From assembly GCA_015178975.1 (NCBI GenBank), contig WHVD01000008.1, positions 310,001 to 374,000 on the forward strand: 64,000 nucleotides of DNA, written 5' to 3'. The stretch comes from Hysterangium stoloniferum (Eukaryota > Basidiomycota > Agaricomycetes > Hysterangiales > Hysterangiaceae). The notes under the pieces are model-generated. The model was given only the letters and a program-made list of their open reading frames with translations. It searched no databases and had not been told where the DNA came from. The position numbers were made by a program, and so were the translations under genes. The stretch's first letter is position 1. Each line of letters opens with the position of its first letter. Positions 24,641 through 36,287 of this stretch are shown piece after piece.

Positions 24641-26255
24641 AGTGCCATTACATAATGCTCCATAAGCCAGGAGATTAACTGTGAACTTTGTGCTTCAACG
24701 CCCTTGTTAGAACACATCTGGATATCCCTGGAAATTTTGGGACATCCCTACCTTATGTCCTTTGATTCCTCTTACCAATCACTTTTCGATGATTCCCTTG
24801 ACATTATTAAAATAACTCTCATAGGGAATATACGCTCACCAATTAATCCATTAGTAGCTTGGAGAGAAGTTGATCATATATTCTCATATTCTACTGTGGT
24901 CTGCAAGTTCCCAATAGAACACATACAGAGAAGAGTAGGTCAAAAGTTGGGTAATAAAATACTAACTCTAATTTACACTGGCGGCATAAAGGAAAGATTC
25001 AGACGGAGGCCAACTAACCATGTTGAGTTCAATATCCAATGGGCTGACCAGGTTAATTAGAGTTATATATACAACGGCAAACAAGGTAAATCGCGTATCT
25101 TCTATCATGACATAAATCCATACGGCCTCTGATCCTCTCAAACACTTATTACTTTCACGCCTCTCGCTCCGGCTGCACTGCCGTCTTAGACCCAGCCCAC
25201 GACACTTTTGTTGTCGTCCCTCCCACTCAACGTCACTCGATTGGAAACCATCATCGTCGCAGCCACGAACAAATTCTTAACCCTTATCAACATTTCTTTA
25301 ACCCCTTCATTCGCAAAGCCAAATTAATAAATAATAAAAAATGAGAATCACTGGGGATTCAAATGCTCTGAAGTGCAAACACTTCAAAATCATTTCTGGT
25401 CTCGTTAATAGCTATAGTTTGATACGGATAGTAATGATACCAAGTGGCTCGTCTCCGTCTGGCAAACCGAGGAGTTTCATTTTGGAAAAACCTGAGCTCT
25501 TGGGGAAGACCAAGGGAGTCGGCAGTGTCGAACACGCCTAAGGACCACTCTGTGGAAGGTAGTTAATGCCAAGGCAAGTGAGAAAATACGAAGAGACAGA
25601 GGCAGAGAAGGATAGGGCATACTTAATGTGACACCGCCTCCGTCAATAAACGACAATCTTCCTCTCTTCCTGTACATAATATCCTCCGTTAGGAGTTGCA
25701 GGCGCAGTGCCATTTGCGCCATCTGACATGCTATGAGAAGGAAGCGGTAAACGAGGGTACGCCGGGACGACTATATATCTGCATTATTGGCACTTTCCGG
25801 TTACTACTAGTAGAATAGAACAGGATAGAATGTTTCCGTGATTTATTCCCATTTCCCGCCTAATCTATTAGTTGCGAATACATTTTATTTATTGGAAATC
25901 TGTGGAAGATTATGGAGTATTCAATGACTCAGAACAAGACAATACTTGGCCTTATTGTCCATTTTGACGAGGATATCTCGGTTCAGTAATCTAGCAAATA
26001 ATCTGGCATTAAGCGTTTTTGTAAAAAAAAGCCCCGATTGGAACTATATCCTGGATGTTGCATTCGGTGCAGAAAGTAACCGATGAAGGATTACTCCCTC
26101 CTCCCCCAAGGAGAGATCATCTATATGATTATTTTCTCAGACGACATAATCCAAAATGGCAAGAAAAGTTAATAGCGACGAGTCCGTGTCCCCCGATCTG
26201 ACTATCTTAAACCTCCCTATTCTCAAAGCAGAGGGACCATTTGCTCTCCAACCAT
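24641..26255. other. no firm gene; possible small coding pieces
   Basis: A 118-residue plus-strand frame (24,704-25,060) and a minus-strand stretch (25,730-25,400), in which MSDGANGTAPATPNGGYYVQ precedes a stop and an intron-like gap, could be parts of a small gene. I cannot assign a family or a complete structure. Confidence 0.3.
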
Positions 26256-28043
26256 TTAACGATACGCCAAATAGAAGTCCACAATTGTACTTCCACTGTC
26301 TCTTCGCATGTCATGATCACGACGCGATTCTCGTCCCACAACCCCTTCCGTCTTTAATTCCTCGCATAGATCCTGACCTCCCTTCTCTAGAGCAATCCTA
26401 AACGTCCTCTTCAAGCTTGGGGACGAAACGAACGGTGTGATCCCAAAGTTAGTAATTTGCAGTGACTTGCGTGGCGAAGACAACTTGAGGTTATAGGTTG
26501 CTTCCGTGTACCGGATTGTTATTGCGAAGATGAGGACATTGAAGCAGCCTAATGGATTACACAAAAAGATATGAAAAAAAAGAATGAGAACCTGGTTGGT
26601 GGCCATACCATTGAGATTGAAAAAAAAGTCGGCTGATATGGTGAACCAGAAAGGAACATCCATGCCACAGAAGTCGATAAACCGTGCTACTGCAATTGGG
26701 ATGATGATAAGCGTGTACGCGAGCTTACATATATAAAATATCAGTAAATGACCACCCTTCATCTCGAACAAAGGAATAAAAACGAACCGGGTACCTACAC
26801 TCATCACAAAATGTCAAATATATTTAATCTGAAGCATGTGCATCAATGTAAATCCCACTCACAATACAAGTTGCTTCGCGAACTTGTACAACCTGCTATC
26901 AATCTCATCCCTCGATAGCTTAACAGCCCATCTCTCCGACTTAGGTATTCTACGAAGGCGTAATGACCATCCCGACCCGCTGATGTTCCCCCGCAGGCGG
27001 AGGTATATCAGGACGTATATAATGCCGCAAAGGCCGGCAGAGGTGAACATCTGGCAGGATATGTATATATATCAATGTCATTTGTGACATGGGGGAATTA
27101 GGACACCCCAAAAAAGCGAGACATACATATGCGTACTCAAGCCACAACCGCGCCCTTGGATAACTCTGCGTAATCCAGCACCAATATCCCGAAATGCCAA
27201 AAAAAGGCCCGTCGTTTTTATTTTGTAGAATGACGATGCCAAACATGTCTGTGCAGAAAATGAGAGCCCAGGACCCGAGTAGCGTGATGATAAGAGTTGC
27301 CCGACGCTGTGTACGTCGGAGGAAGAGGACGTCGAACGCGTGGAGAGCTAGAACCTGCACATGTATATGAGCGGCGGTTGACAGAACTGGTCTTATACTT
27401 CACCACATACCAGGGACCTTCAATAGAAATGATGGCAAATAGTTTATCAATAAACTGAGACAAAAACCTCTTGAAGCTGTGAAAGAAAAAGGAAAAATAC
27501 TCACCAAACCGCCGTTCCCACATTCCCCACATTCTTCGTAATTCCCTGAGCCACACAAACAGGTCCAAAAACCGTAGCCTTCATTCTCAGCCAATGGATA
27601 TTCAAAAGCGAGCCGACGGACTGGATAAGATTAGAAAGAAGGAGGGACATGAAGTACGGTGCGAGGTGTGTTTGCGTGAAGATTTCTTGGCCGCTTCGGA
27701 TCGATCTGCAGGATTTGTACTGTGCATAGAGGAAAAGTGAGGAAAAGTGTACCACCAGCCAAAGGGAACTTACAATCATGATACCCCCAAGAGCCAGAAT
27801 TGAAACCGCTGAGATCAAACCTGCTATAACCAACCACTATAAATTCCCATTTCAAAAAGACAAAGGTAAAGAGTAAAAATCCCAGCAGTCAGAAACACAT
27901 CTTATTGAAGTGAAAACATTCATACGTACTGATACGCCACAAATGTGAGCAGTCATGTACGGAACTGTAACAATTGCGGATGAGATTGAGACGGTCATGG
28001 CGACCGTGGTATTCAGTGGATGTGATGTGGTATAGGGTTCCAC
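26256..28043 (-). CDS. seven-transmembrane receptor, Git3/cAMP-receptor-like
   Basis: A G-protein-coupled-receptor-like protein of the expanded basidiomycete group related to glucose/cAMP-type receptors. Nine in-phase exons: 28043-27930, 27836-27774, 27719-27505, 27417-27411, 27354-27127, 27050-26863, 26794-26788, 26723-26609 and 26548-26256, 409 residues. Exons 4 and 7 are only 7 nt each. They are needed to complete WSLVLALHAFDVLFLRR and LVLYPLAYTLIIIPIAVARF, both typical of the family. Other marks are GPFFGISGYWCWIT before helix 5, MFTSAGLCGIIYVLIYLRLR as helix 5 with the start of loop 3, and FFFNLNGCFNVLIFAITI as helix 7. A charged tail of about 80 residues follows, the likely G-protein contact region. 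The ligand is unknown. No stop or shift once the microexons are included. Confidence 0.87.
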
Positions 28044-29529
28044 GTCTAGTTAGCTCCAACGGCTGTAACCTTAGTATCCCGTCAATAATACGTGAAATAA
28101 ACCCAGGTTACAAAATTTTCTGAGTTGTAGATATGTCGTGTACCCACCTCACACCACGTGATGGCTGGTTCAAAGGCGTTCGCTTACCCACAGGAAAAAT
28201 GCCCAGATCCAAAAACTCGAAGGGTCCTTTGTGGAGGCCGAGCGTTATACAAACTCGGCCACCCACACATCAGATATCCTTCTCGAAATCAAGTAAGGAT
28301 CTGGGTTTATGGATCCCCGACCGACTTTTGCTCGTTGAGGTACGTGACAGAGTAGGGTTTCAACCCGGCTAAGGATCCAATGTGTGATTGGCGTGGTTTG
28401 TATCATACTCAGCCTCTACAAAGGTTGAACTTGCAGATCTGAATTTGTTTCCGATATTCTTTTGATGCGGAATAAAGTTGTTGGTTATACTCCCGTCAGA
28501 TTTCTTGTGAGTCACACAGGATGTTAGGGCTTGAAGAACTAGCTATTATCGAACAACAATTATAAATCAGGCAAGTCCACGATGCATTAAAGAAATTACA
28601 TGCAGCATTGGGGTTAAAGTGATTTTTAATCCGCCAGAATTACAGTGCAGTGGAGGACAGTGATAATAGAGTTGATACATGGTTAGAAACTCAAAGAGAA
28701 AACAACATTCCAAGTCCAGAAGGAGGTCTATCAACAATGATACAAAGTATTGGAGCATTTATGAGGGAATACACAAATTTCGGAGACTGAGAGGGCATGG
28801 TCTCAGCTGAAAGTACTATCTGACTCTGATTGCATTATGCTGTTGGAATGGATGGACTTAGATGGGGAAAAAAAAGGTGAGATGGCTGAGGCTAAGGCAG
28901 GAAGTGGTGGGAAGGGCAAATGGGAATTGGCTTGGTTTTGGAAATTGGAGGTCAGATTGAATGGTGAAAGTGGTCCAAGTGAGCTTTAGGGGACTGTGGA
29001 TGGGTGGACAACAGAAGGTGAGAAATACTGGGCCATAAACTGCATGGTTATAACAAATGCCTAGTGATTCATATTGAGTGGTTGCATGCAAACATTAGCC
29101 ATGCCAGATGGGATGAGAAGGTACATTACTGGATGCCAGAGAATACATTGGAAAAACATTCAGATACCTGGAAAACATTTGGAAAGGGCAACAAGGCTTG
29201 GAAGAATTGAATAGAAATGTTACGTGTGGGGCAGTGGCCTTTGCCCACCACCAGATGCTCCTTTTTAGGCACCCAGCAGAAATTGCAGAGGGACATTATG
29301 AAGAATTGAGAAGAGAGCCTTATCCCCATATCATAGTTTATCATTTGGGTTAATCTAATTACTAGTGGTTTGTGAAGACAACTAAATAACAGAGCCATTC
29401 ATGAATATACATTTCCTCTCCAATGGCCAAGTGACAAGCCATTGCACTGACACCTCACTACAGTACCTGAGGTTTAGTTGGTGATTCGAATTTGTTTGCA
29501 AAGGGGAATATCACATAGAACTTTGACCT
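28044..29529. other. intergenic, then CpG-depleted unclassified repeat
   Basis: Up to about 28,600 the base use is normal. From roughly 28,780 CG dinucleotides almost vanish. A broken plus-strand reading near 28,990-29,210 (WTTEGEKYWAINCMVI, then HARWDEKVHYWMPENT) hints at a decayed transposase-like gene, but I cannot classify it. Confidence 0.4.
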
Positions 29530-29874
29530 TGTTAGGATCCATCATTCGGCCCCCCATAACCTTGTTTTACCTTCCCCCTCTGGTGTCCCACTATCAGTAC
29601 CCCTGACCATTTGTACTTACACCTTAGATCTGATATCAACTTGGTCAGCTTATTCCTCTTCTCTTTCTGTACACTTGATATTCAGAACTCTTCAGAACTC
29701 TGAATATCTGTAAACTCTCCAACACTTATCAGTCCTCCAAAATTAAGGGCATATGAGTATTTGTGTAGTGGCACAGCACATGAGCTGAAGCCAAGTGCTG
29801 ACCCTACCTGGAAGTATCCAAGTTCCTGATTATTTCCTGATAGTTCTGGAATAAGTCCCAACACAGAACTTAAC
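29530..29874 (+). repeat. gypsy 5' LTR (internally deleted, CpG-poor)
   Basis: Starts TGTTAGGATCC and ends CTTAACA. It aligns with the solo LTR at 58,950-59,513 over most of its length: AGATCTGATATCAACTTGGTC here matches AGATCTGATATCGACTTAGTT there, and the AACTCTTCAGAACTCTGAAT stretch matches with CG replaced by CA. At 345 bp it lacks about 220 bp present in the solo copy. Confidence 0.8.
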
Positions 29875-30720
29875 AGTATATCAGATCTCACAACTACAAT
29901 TCACTCATCATAGGTCCCAAACATAAAGCTACTGAAGGACCATCTCAACTTCAACTTCAATCCCCTTTGCAACTCTACACCACCCAGCCTGACACTCCAG
30001 CTCAGCCTATAGCATGAAGTTCTGAAAGCCATTTCATTGAAGTATCCAATGTTCCTAAGGATCCCAAGGATGATGAGGAAAACCCAAACTCTCTTGTTAA
30101 ACCCCCAGAACAACCTCCCCAATATCTGACCATACTACTCTTCAAGTCCCTTGGAATTTTCTTGGAATATCTGAAAGCAGCAAATGACAACCTCAAGGAC
30201 AGAGAACCATCGAAGTCAAGAAACCCAAACCATTTTCTGGCAAGGATTTGAAGAAATTGAAGAATTTCCTCCTTCAATGCCATTTTAGTTTCCATGAGAG
30301 ATCTTCTGCATTCAAAACTGACAGCCAAAAAGTCAATTTTGTGCTTTATGATCTGAAGTATTCCACACAAGACTGGTTTGAACCCAGACTCTCCAGATTA
30401 TCCAATGAGACACCACTTGGCTTGATGATTGGGATGCATTTGTTGAAGAACTGAAAACTAACTTCAGACCTTACAATCAATCTAGCGATGCAGAAAATGA
30501 ACTTACAGCACTCAAGATAAAGGACAACCAACAAGTTTCTGAATATCTTGTCAAGTTCAACACTCTCACTGCATGCTGTGGATGGGATGATTCCACCCCC
30601 AGACACCATTTTTATATGGGTCTTCCATTTCACCTCAAAGATGACATCTGCAAAGAAGGAAAGCCAAAAACTCTCCAACTCACACAGATGAAAGCTGTTA
30701 AGAGCAGAAACTGACTGATG

Positions 30721-32140
30721 TTGGTGGACCGACAGGGACCGATCGGAAGGACTTGGCTTCAGCTTATGTGCTGAGCCCTCGCAAGTTACCGTTGGGTGTC
30801 CTTAAATTTCGGGTGGGCAGAAACTAGTCCTGTCAAGTAAACCTCTTGGTAAACTACCGATTGGAACCTGAAGGATAAGTCGAGGGTTGGGCTGAGGGGT
30901 CAGAGACCAAGAGTCAGAGACCAAGAGTCAGAGACCAAGAGTCAGAGACTGAGAGAGTCGGAGACTGAGAGAGTCGGAGACTGAGAGAGTCGGAGACTGA
31001 GAGAGTCGGAGACTGAGAGAGTCGGAGACTGAGAGAGTCGGAGACTGAGAGAGTCGGAGACTGAGAGAGTCGGAGACTGAGAGAGTCGGAGACTGAGAGA
31101 GTCGGAGACTGAGAGAGTCGGAGACTGAGAGAGTCGGAGACTGAGAGAGTTGGAGACTGAGAGAGTTGGAGACTGAGAGAGTTGGAGACTGAGAGAGTTG
31201 GAGACTGAGAGAGTTGGAGACTGAGAGAGTTGGAGACTGAGAGAGTTGGAGACTGAGAGAGTTGGAGACTGAGAGAGTTGGAGACTGAGAGAGTTGGAGA
31301 CTGAGAGAGTTGGAGACTGAGAGAGTTGGAGACTGAGAGAGTTGGAGACTGAGAGAGTTGGAGACTGAGAGAGTTGGAGACTGAGAGAGTTGGAGACTGA
31401 GAGAGTTGGAGACTGAGAGAGTTGGAGACTGAGAGAGTTGGAGACTGAGAGAGTTGGAGACTGAGAGAGTTGGAGACTGAGAGTTGGAGACTGAGAGTTG
31501 GAGATTAGAGGTTGAAGTTGTAAATGTAGGTTGAATCGTAAATCGGATGGAGTTGGAATGTGGTGGTCGTGAATAGATAATGGAGTCAGAAATTAGAGGG
31601 GTATCTAAGTTGATCTAAGTCGATATTCTGATTGTCCAATAACTACATTTACAGTGGGTTTATATATGAGTTGTCAGCGTCTAGAAACTACTAACTAAGG
31701 GAAGAGCGGAAACACTATTTGACAAATAGACTTGACTAGAAACCGGAAGGTTACGATAAGATTGGAAGCCGAGATTTAGCCGAGAGTGGGATTACAAGAA
31801 AAGGGAATAGTCCACGGGCTACAAGTATATATGGGCATATGTGAAACATAGAGTAAAACAGATCATCATAATGAAAAGGGATGTATCAAAGCATAACCAG
31901 ATGGTACGAGTATATTTGACAGGGGCGTAAATGGGGTTTGATTGCCATGAAGGTATACATCAGCATCGGTGTTCCGAAGGTTGCCGAAATGATGACTTGA
32001 TCAATAACTTGGAACATTGATAGACTGTAGTATTCTCGGGGACTGTTGGATTGTGACACGGTTATGACACGGTCGTAATAAAAGCTCAGAAATCTGGCAC
32101 CTGATATTGGGAATGCCATGCAGAATTTTCCTGAGAAAAT
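30721..32140. mobile_element. 1,420-bp insertion in gypsy gag, flanked by CTGATG
   Basis: CTGATG occurs at 30,715-30,720 and 32,141-32,146. Removing one repeat plus the insert brings the gag halves into one frame. The insert contains CG dinucleotides while its host is depleted, so it arrived later. It begins TTGGTGGACCGACAGGGACC and holds a 16-bp minisatellite. I find no terminal inverted repeats, no TG...CA ends and no credible protein, so its class is unknown. A solo LTR or a non-autonomous element are both possible. Confidence 0.7.
30897..31506. repeat. minisatellite, 16-bp unit GAGACTGAGAGAGTCG
   Basis: Begins with about three 14-bp GAGACCAAGAGTCA-type units and continues as roughly 34 copies of a 16-bp unit. 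About the first 12 carry AGTCGG; from about 31,145 all carry AGTTGG. The last units shorten to GAGACTGAGAGTTG. Confidence 0.95.
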
Positions 32141-32629
32141 CTGATGGAATGTGCTCAAGGCAATAAGGTGTCAAGTAGCAAGTCTTCTGGCAATAATAAC
32201 ACTGGCAAATCAAATTCCAATCAGAAGAATAACAAGAAGTCTGCAAATAGCAATAAGGACAAACAGTTGACTTCCAAAAAACCCACCATATCCCATGTGT
32301 TGGGTTCTGATGGTAAACTCACAGCCAAGGAGAAACAATGACACATGGATAATGACCTCTGCCTATTCTGTGGAAAAGGCAGACATAAGGTTTTCAAATG
32401 CACTGCCAAGGCAAACTCTTCCAAGGCTCATGTGGCAACTACCTCCATGGCAACTACATCAAGGGAGAAACCTGCCATGAGTCAAAAATAGAGTAAGTAA
32501 CCCTCTGGATTCAGCCTGGACAGAGGGTTGCATTGACTCCCTCTGTGTTTCTGAGATTATCCATCTCAATGCTTCTGCTCTTTCTAATCCCAACTCATTA
32601 TTTGTAAAACTCAATTTTGACCTTCTTAG

Positions 32630-34890
32630 AAATTTAGTATTCTGAGCTCTCATAGATTCCAACTCTATGCACTGTTTTGTAGATACCACTTTTGCCATAA
32701 AATATAATCTGAAACTCCAATCTGTACCCACAATTTCCCTTCATTTGTTTGACAGCACCAGCAATACAGCTATTACTCAAGCTTGTGACATGCCTATCTG
32801 GTTCCCATGTGGAACATTTCAGACAATTACATTCTTCATAACACAGTTGTACTCTAGCTGTTTGGTCATTCTAGGATACAACTGGCTCACCCAACACAAT
32901 CCATTGATTGACTGGCATTGGGGAGTATAACTTTCTGGATTTCTGGCACTTTCATTCCTCCTGCAGCATCTATTCTGGCCAGAGCCTCTTCAGTCTCAAC
33001 AGCAATTCTAGCTTCTCTGAAATCCTCTGAGCCTCCAAAGATTTCCCTCATAAATGCTGTGGCATTTGTTCAGGTGAGTAAATTGGACAGTTCTCAGTTT
33101 TTTTTGATCAGTCTACAAACTGATGAAGCATCTGGACATTTTGCAATTCCAGAAATATCCAAGCTAAATGCCAATCTGGAAGGAGTTGCCAAAAAATATC
33201 ACAATTTCACAGACATTTTCAGTAAGTAAAAAGCTGACCAGCTTGTACCTCATAGGCCTTATGACTTAAAAAATTAATATTGAGCCTGGTTCAAACCCTC
33301 CCTTAGGACCTCCTTATTCATTGTCCCAGTTGGAACTTTCCTCTATCCAAGAGTTCCTGATGAACATTTGTCAATAGGTTTTATCTGGCCTTCCAAGTCT
33401 CCTTTTGGAGCACCATCATTTTTGTTAAAAAGAAGGACAGATCCCTTCACCTCTGTGTCAATTTCTGAGGCCTAAATTCCATAACATGGAAAGACAAATA
33501 TCCACTCCCACTCATCATAGATTTACTTGATGCCCCACAAAAAGCCCAAATTTATACCAAGCTAGACCTTAAACATGCCTATCACTTGGTCCAAATTGCT
33601 GAAGGTGATGAGTGGAAGACTGCTTTTCATACCTGCTATGGATCCTTTGAATGGTTGGTCATGCCATTTGGCCTTACCAATGCCCCTGCCACTTTTCAAC
33701 ATTTTGTTAACAATATATTTTCTGACATACTTGACATATATGTTATAGTTTATTTGGGCAACATTTTGGTATTTTCCAAAGATCCCACACTTCACAATGA
33801 ACAGGGTTTTGATGAAAAATGTTGTTCTACTTTTCAAATCTTAAAAGACACCTTCACTTCTGCTCCTATCTTGTCTTATTAAAGACTCAATGTTCCAATC
33901 ATTATAGAAACTAATGCTTCCAACTATGCAATTGCCACTATTTTCTCTATCCAGGATTCTGATGGAGAAATTCACCCAGTCACATTCCTTTCCAAGACAC
34001 TTTCAGTTTCCGAACTCAATTACAATGTTCATGATAAGGAACTTCTGGAAATTTTCAAGGCCTTCAATCATTGGTGGCACTAGGTTGCAGATTTCTGATT
34101 GATGTCATTACTGACCACAAGAACTTGGAATATTTTTCAAATACTGAACTTCTGACCCACCAGCAAGCCCACTGGTCTGAATTTCTCTCCACTTTTTATA
34201 TGATTATCTGTTTCCAGCCTGAACATCTTGGTGGAAAACCAGATGCCATGACTCAATGATGGGACATCTATCCTAAAGAGGGGGAAAGCAACTATGCTGT
34301 TGTAAACTCACACAATTTTATACTGGTCTTTTCAACTCAGCAACTTTCAGCATCAATCTGAGCTATGCACCCCATCCATCCCATCCTCCACAGTGCTATA
34401 ATCATGGACATTGAAAAACTACATCAAGAAATTCTATTGGCACTTCCTTCCAATCCTGCTCTGAAACCTCACCTGGATGTTCCTGAAGATCCCAATCAAC
34501 CATGTTTGTCTCAAGACTGTCAAGGTTTTATCACTCAATGGACATATCTACATTCCAGATTCTGACACTCTCTGACTCCATATACTTCAGTACAAGCATG
34601 ACCACCTTATCTCCAGACATTCTGGCATTAACAAGACTCTCAGATCAATCCAATGGGAATAGACTGGCCCAATCTCCAAGATTTCATCACTTAGTACTGT
34701 AAATCTTGTACCACTTGCTTACACTCTAAAACACAGAAACATAAGCCATATGGCCTTCTCAAGCAACTTCCAATTCTAGAAAAACCCTGGAATTCAATTT
34801 CCATGGATTTCATTGAACAACTTCCATCTTCTGAAAGCTTTACATCCATCCTCATTGTTGTGGGCTGATTTTCAAAACAAGGAATTTTCA
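32630..34890 (+). pseudogene. gypsy pol remains (protease, RT, RNase H, integrase)
   Basis: Protease: ALIDSNSMHCFVD and LGYNWLTQHNPLIDW; the catalytic DSG has become [25 protein letters not shown] and [13 protein letters not shown], with YLGNILVFS where YLDDI is expected, so both catalytic aspartates are gone. RT then jumps almost directly to [20 protein letters not shown], showing an internal deletion. RNase H: ETNASNYAIATIFS and [15 protein letters not shown], then a shift to [14 protein letters not shown]. Integrase: an H-H/C-C zinc region (HDHLISRHSGINK and YCKSCTTC), then SMDFIEQLP, ending abruptly at the second LTR. All parts carry stops. Confidence 0.85.
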
Positions 34891-34897
34891 TACCCAC

Positions 34898-35010
34898 TGT
34901 TAGGATCCCTGTCATTTCAGACCCTATAAGCTGTTTTAGCCTTGTAACCCTCCAGTGTCCCACTATTGGTACCCCCACTCACAGTAGCACTGCCTGTGGC
35001 ACTTATGTCT
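34898..35010 (+). repeat. second gypsy LTR fragment
   Basis: Starts TGTTAGGATCC like the 5' LTR and shares GTGTCCCACTAT followed by TGGTACCCC or CAGTACCCC. It abuts the integrase core instead of following the end of pol, so the element is shortened or a separate LTR was inserted here. Confidence 0.6.
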
Positions 35011-35189
35011 TTTAGTTTCAGTAAATTCAAAACAGTACATAATTGTAAATAATTAATAAACTTTAATCATTTTAAAATAAGTTTCTCTGAGTTAGCACAT
35101 GTCCTAATAATTACTTAGAATTGTTGATACAGAGGAAAGTTGTCACGTGTAGATTATGTAAGTCCTATAAGAAGACATTGCTAGTTCAG

Positions 35190-35840
35190 CACTAAGCAAC
35201 CGTGAACGTCGAAAAGCGGCGAGCAAGTACAGTGACCATGAGGACATCTCACCGTATGTTATCCCAACATCCTTCACGCTCAAGTCCAACCTTGAACTCG
35301 GCAACACCACCCACTCAATTGACTTCCTTACCCCGACGAACAGACTCGCTCTCAAGCAGCATTGAAAAACCAAAGCCTACTCACCCTTTGGTTCAGGGTT
35401 CTGGCTAGAGAAGATGAACAATATGCAATATGCCAGGTCTCTATTTAACACCCCGATTATGACGGTGAAGCAGCAAAGGGACCTTGGGGCGGCGGCGAGG
35501 GAGAGGCAGAGGCAGCGGGAGGAACAGAAAGGCGAATTGATTGAGATCGTGGCGAGAATGATACGGCAGGTTGAGAAAACTAGTGAGTGGTTTCCCGTGT
35601 CGGTAAGCAAGTTTTGTTGAGTGATTTATATATTTTGTTGTGAACAGCGGACGTTATTCCGTCAAGCTTGCAAGAACCAAACAGACTCAGAGACGGCACT
35701 AACGCTAACAATGTCGAACCTTCAACCGGCACCTGCGAATTAAAAAAATCCTTGAAGATGTCTTGAAAAGAGCGGAGCGTGACGGCAAGACATTAGCTGG
35801 CGACGATGGAGCGATCGCGAACGTCTAAACAGCGTCGCAG
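35190..35840 (+). pseudogene. unidentified coding stretch, probably broken
   Basis: CG content returns to normal. A plus-strand reading gives ALSNRERRKAASKYSDHED, SFTLKSNLELGNTTHSIDF, one in-frame stop, FGSGFWLEKMNNMQYARS and a charged helix AARERQRQREEQKGELIEIV. A GTGAGT...ACAG intron near 35,583-35,657 would lead to TDVIPSSLQEPNRLRDGTN, and a further shift to DVLKRAERDGKTLAGDD. It resembles a coiled-coil protein but I cannot name the family. The stop and shift suggest decay, or introns I did not find. Confidence 0.35.
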
Positions 35841-36287
35841 ACCTGCCAATACCGCCGGTCCAGACGCCATATCATGATCAGCGGCCACAACACCACGACG
35901 CCGACGCCGCCACCGCCACCATAATCCCGCGGATTCTTCAATTTTTTATCTCTCACACGATCTTCTTCGACGAGCACGAGCACCTCGCCCACAGTAGTCT
36001 ATGTGCCCCCAATAGATCCTTCATGCACAACTGGCCCATCATCGTTCCTCTCTTCCACGCCATGTCCCCTCAATTGCCGCGCTGCGCTCAGCGTCCACAT
36101 CTCGGAGCCCATCACCCGGCCTGTGGCGTAGGCCTGGTCAAAATCAAGGGAGAATGAGCTTGCCGCATAGTTGGAGAAGCAACGTGCGGCGTTGAAGGGA
36201 ATGGCTGAGGCGAAGGCGTAGTTTGGGAAGCTAGCTAGAGAGGTTTAGTCAGGCCTTGTTTGAAGAGGTGAGTGGTTTCTTCATGTA

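Larger units (their letters stand above)
30190..32500 (+). pseudogene. gypsy gag, frameshifted and interrupted
   Basis: Reads KPKPFSGKDLKKLKNFLLQC, then WFEPRLSRLSNE, shifts frame near 30,410 and continues with FVEELKTNFRPYNQSSDAE, ALKIKDNQQVSEYLVKFNTL and RHHFYMGLPFHLKDDI, the usual capsid region of fungal gypsy gags. After the insert at 30,721-32,140 the same frame resumes with MECAQGNKVSSSKSS. A zinc knuckle CLFCGKGRHKVFKC (C-x2-C-x4-H-x4-C) follows an in-frame stop near 32,338. Confidence 0.82.
29530..35010 (+). mobile_element. decayed Ty3/gypsy LTR retrotransposon
   Basis: Order on the plus strand: 5' LTR (29,530-29,874), gag with zinc knuckle, retropepsin, reverse transcriptase, RNase H, integrase cut short, then a second LTR-like segment from 34,898. 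Stops and frameshifts break every domain, and CG is nearly absent: between 32,150 and 34,890 I find only one CG, at 34,011. A 1,420-bp sequence interrupts gag. The element is surely inactive. Its 3' boundary is uncertain because the second LTR fades into AT-rich DNA. Confidence 0.88.

Noticed and set aside
30897-31506. CRISPR-like array
   Set aside because: Units are directly adjacent 16-mers without unique spacers in a fungal retroelement; a minisatellite explains it.
32001-32246. Minus-strand ORFs at the right end of the gag insert
   Set aside because: They run across the insertion boundary into gag, so they cannot be a gene of the insert.
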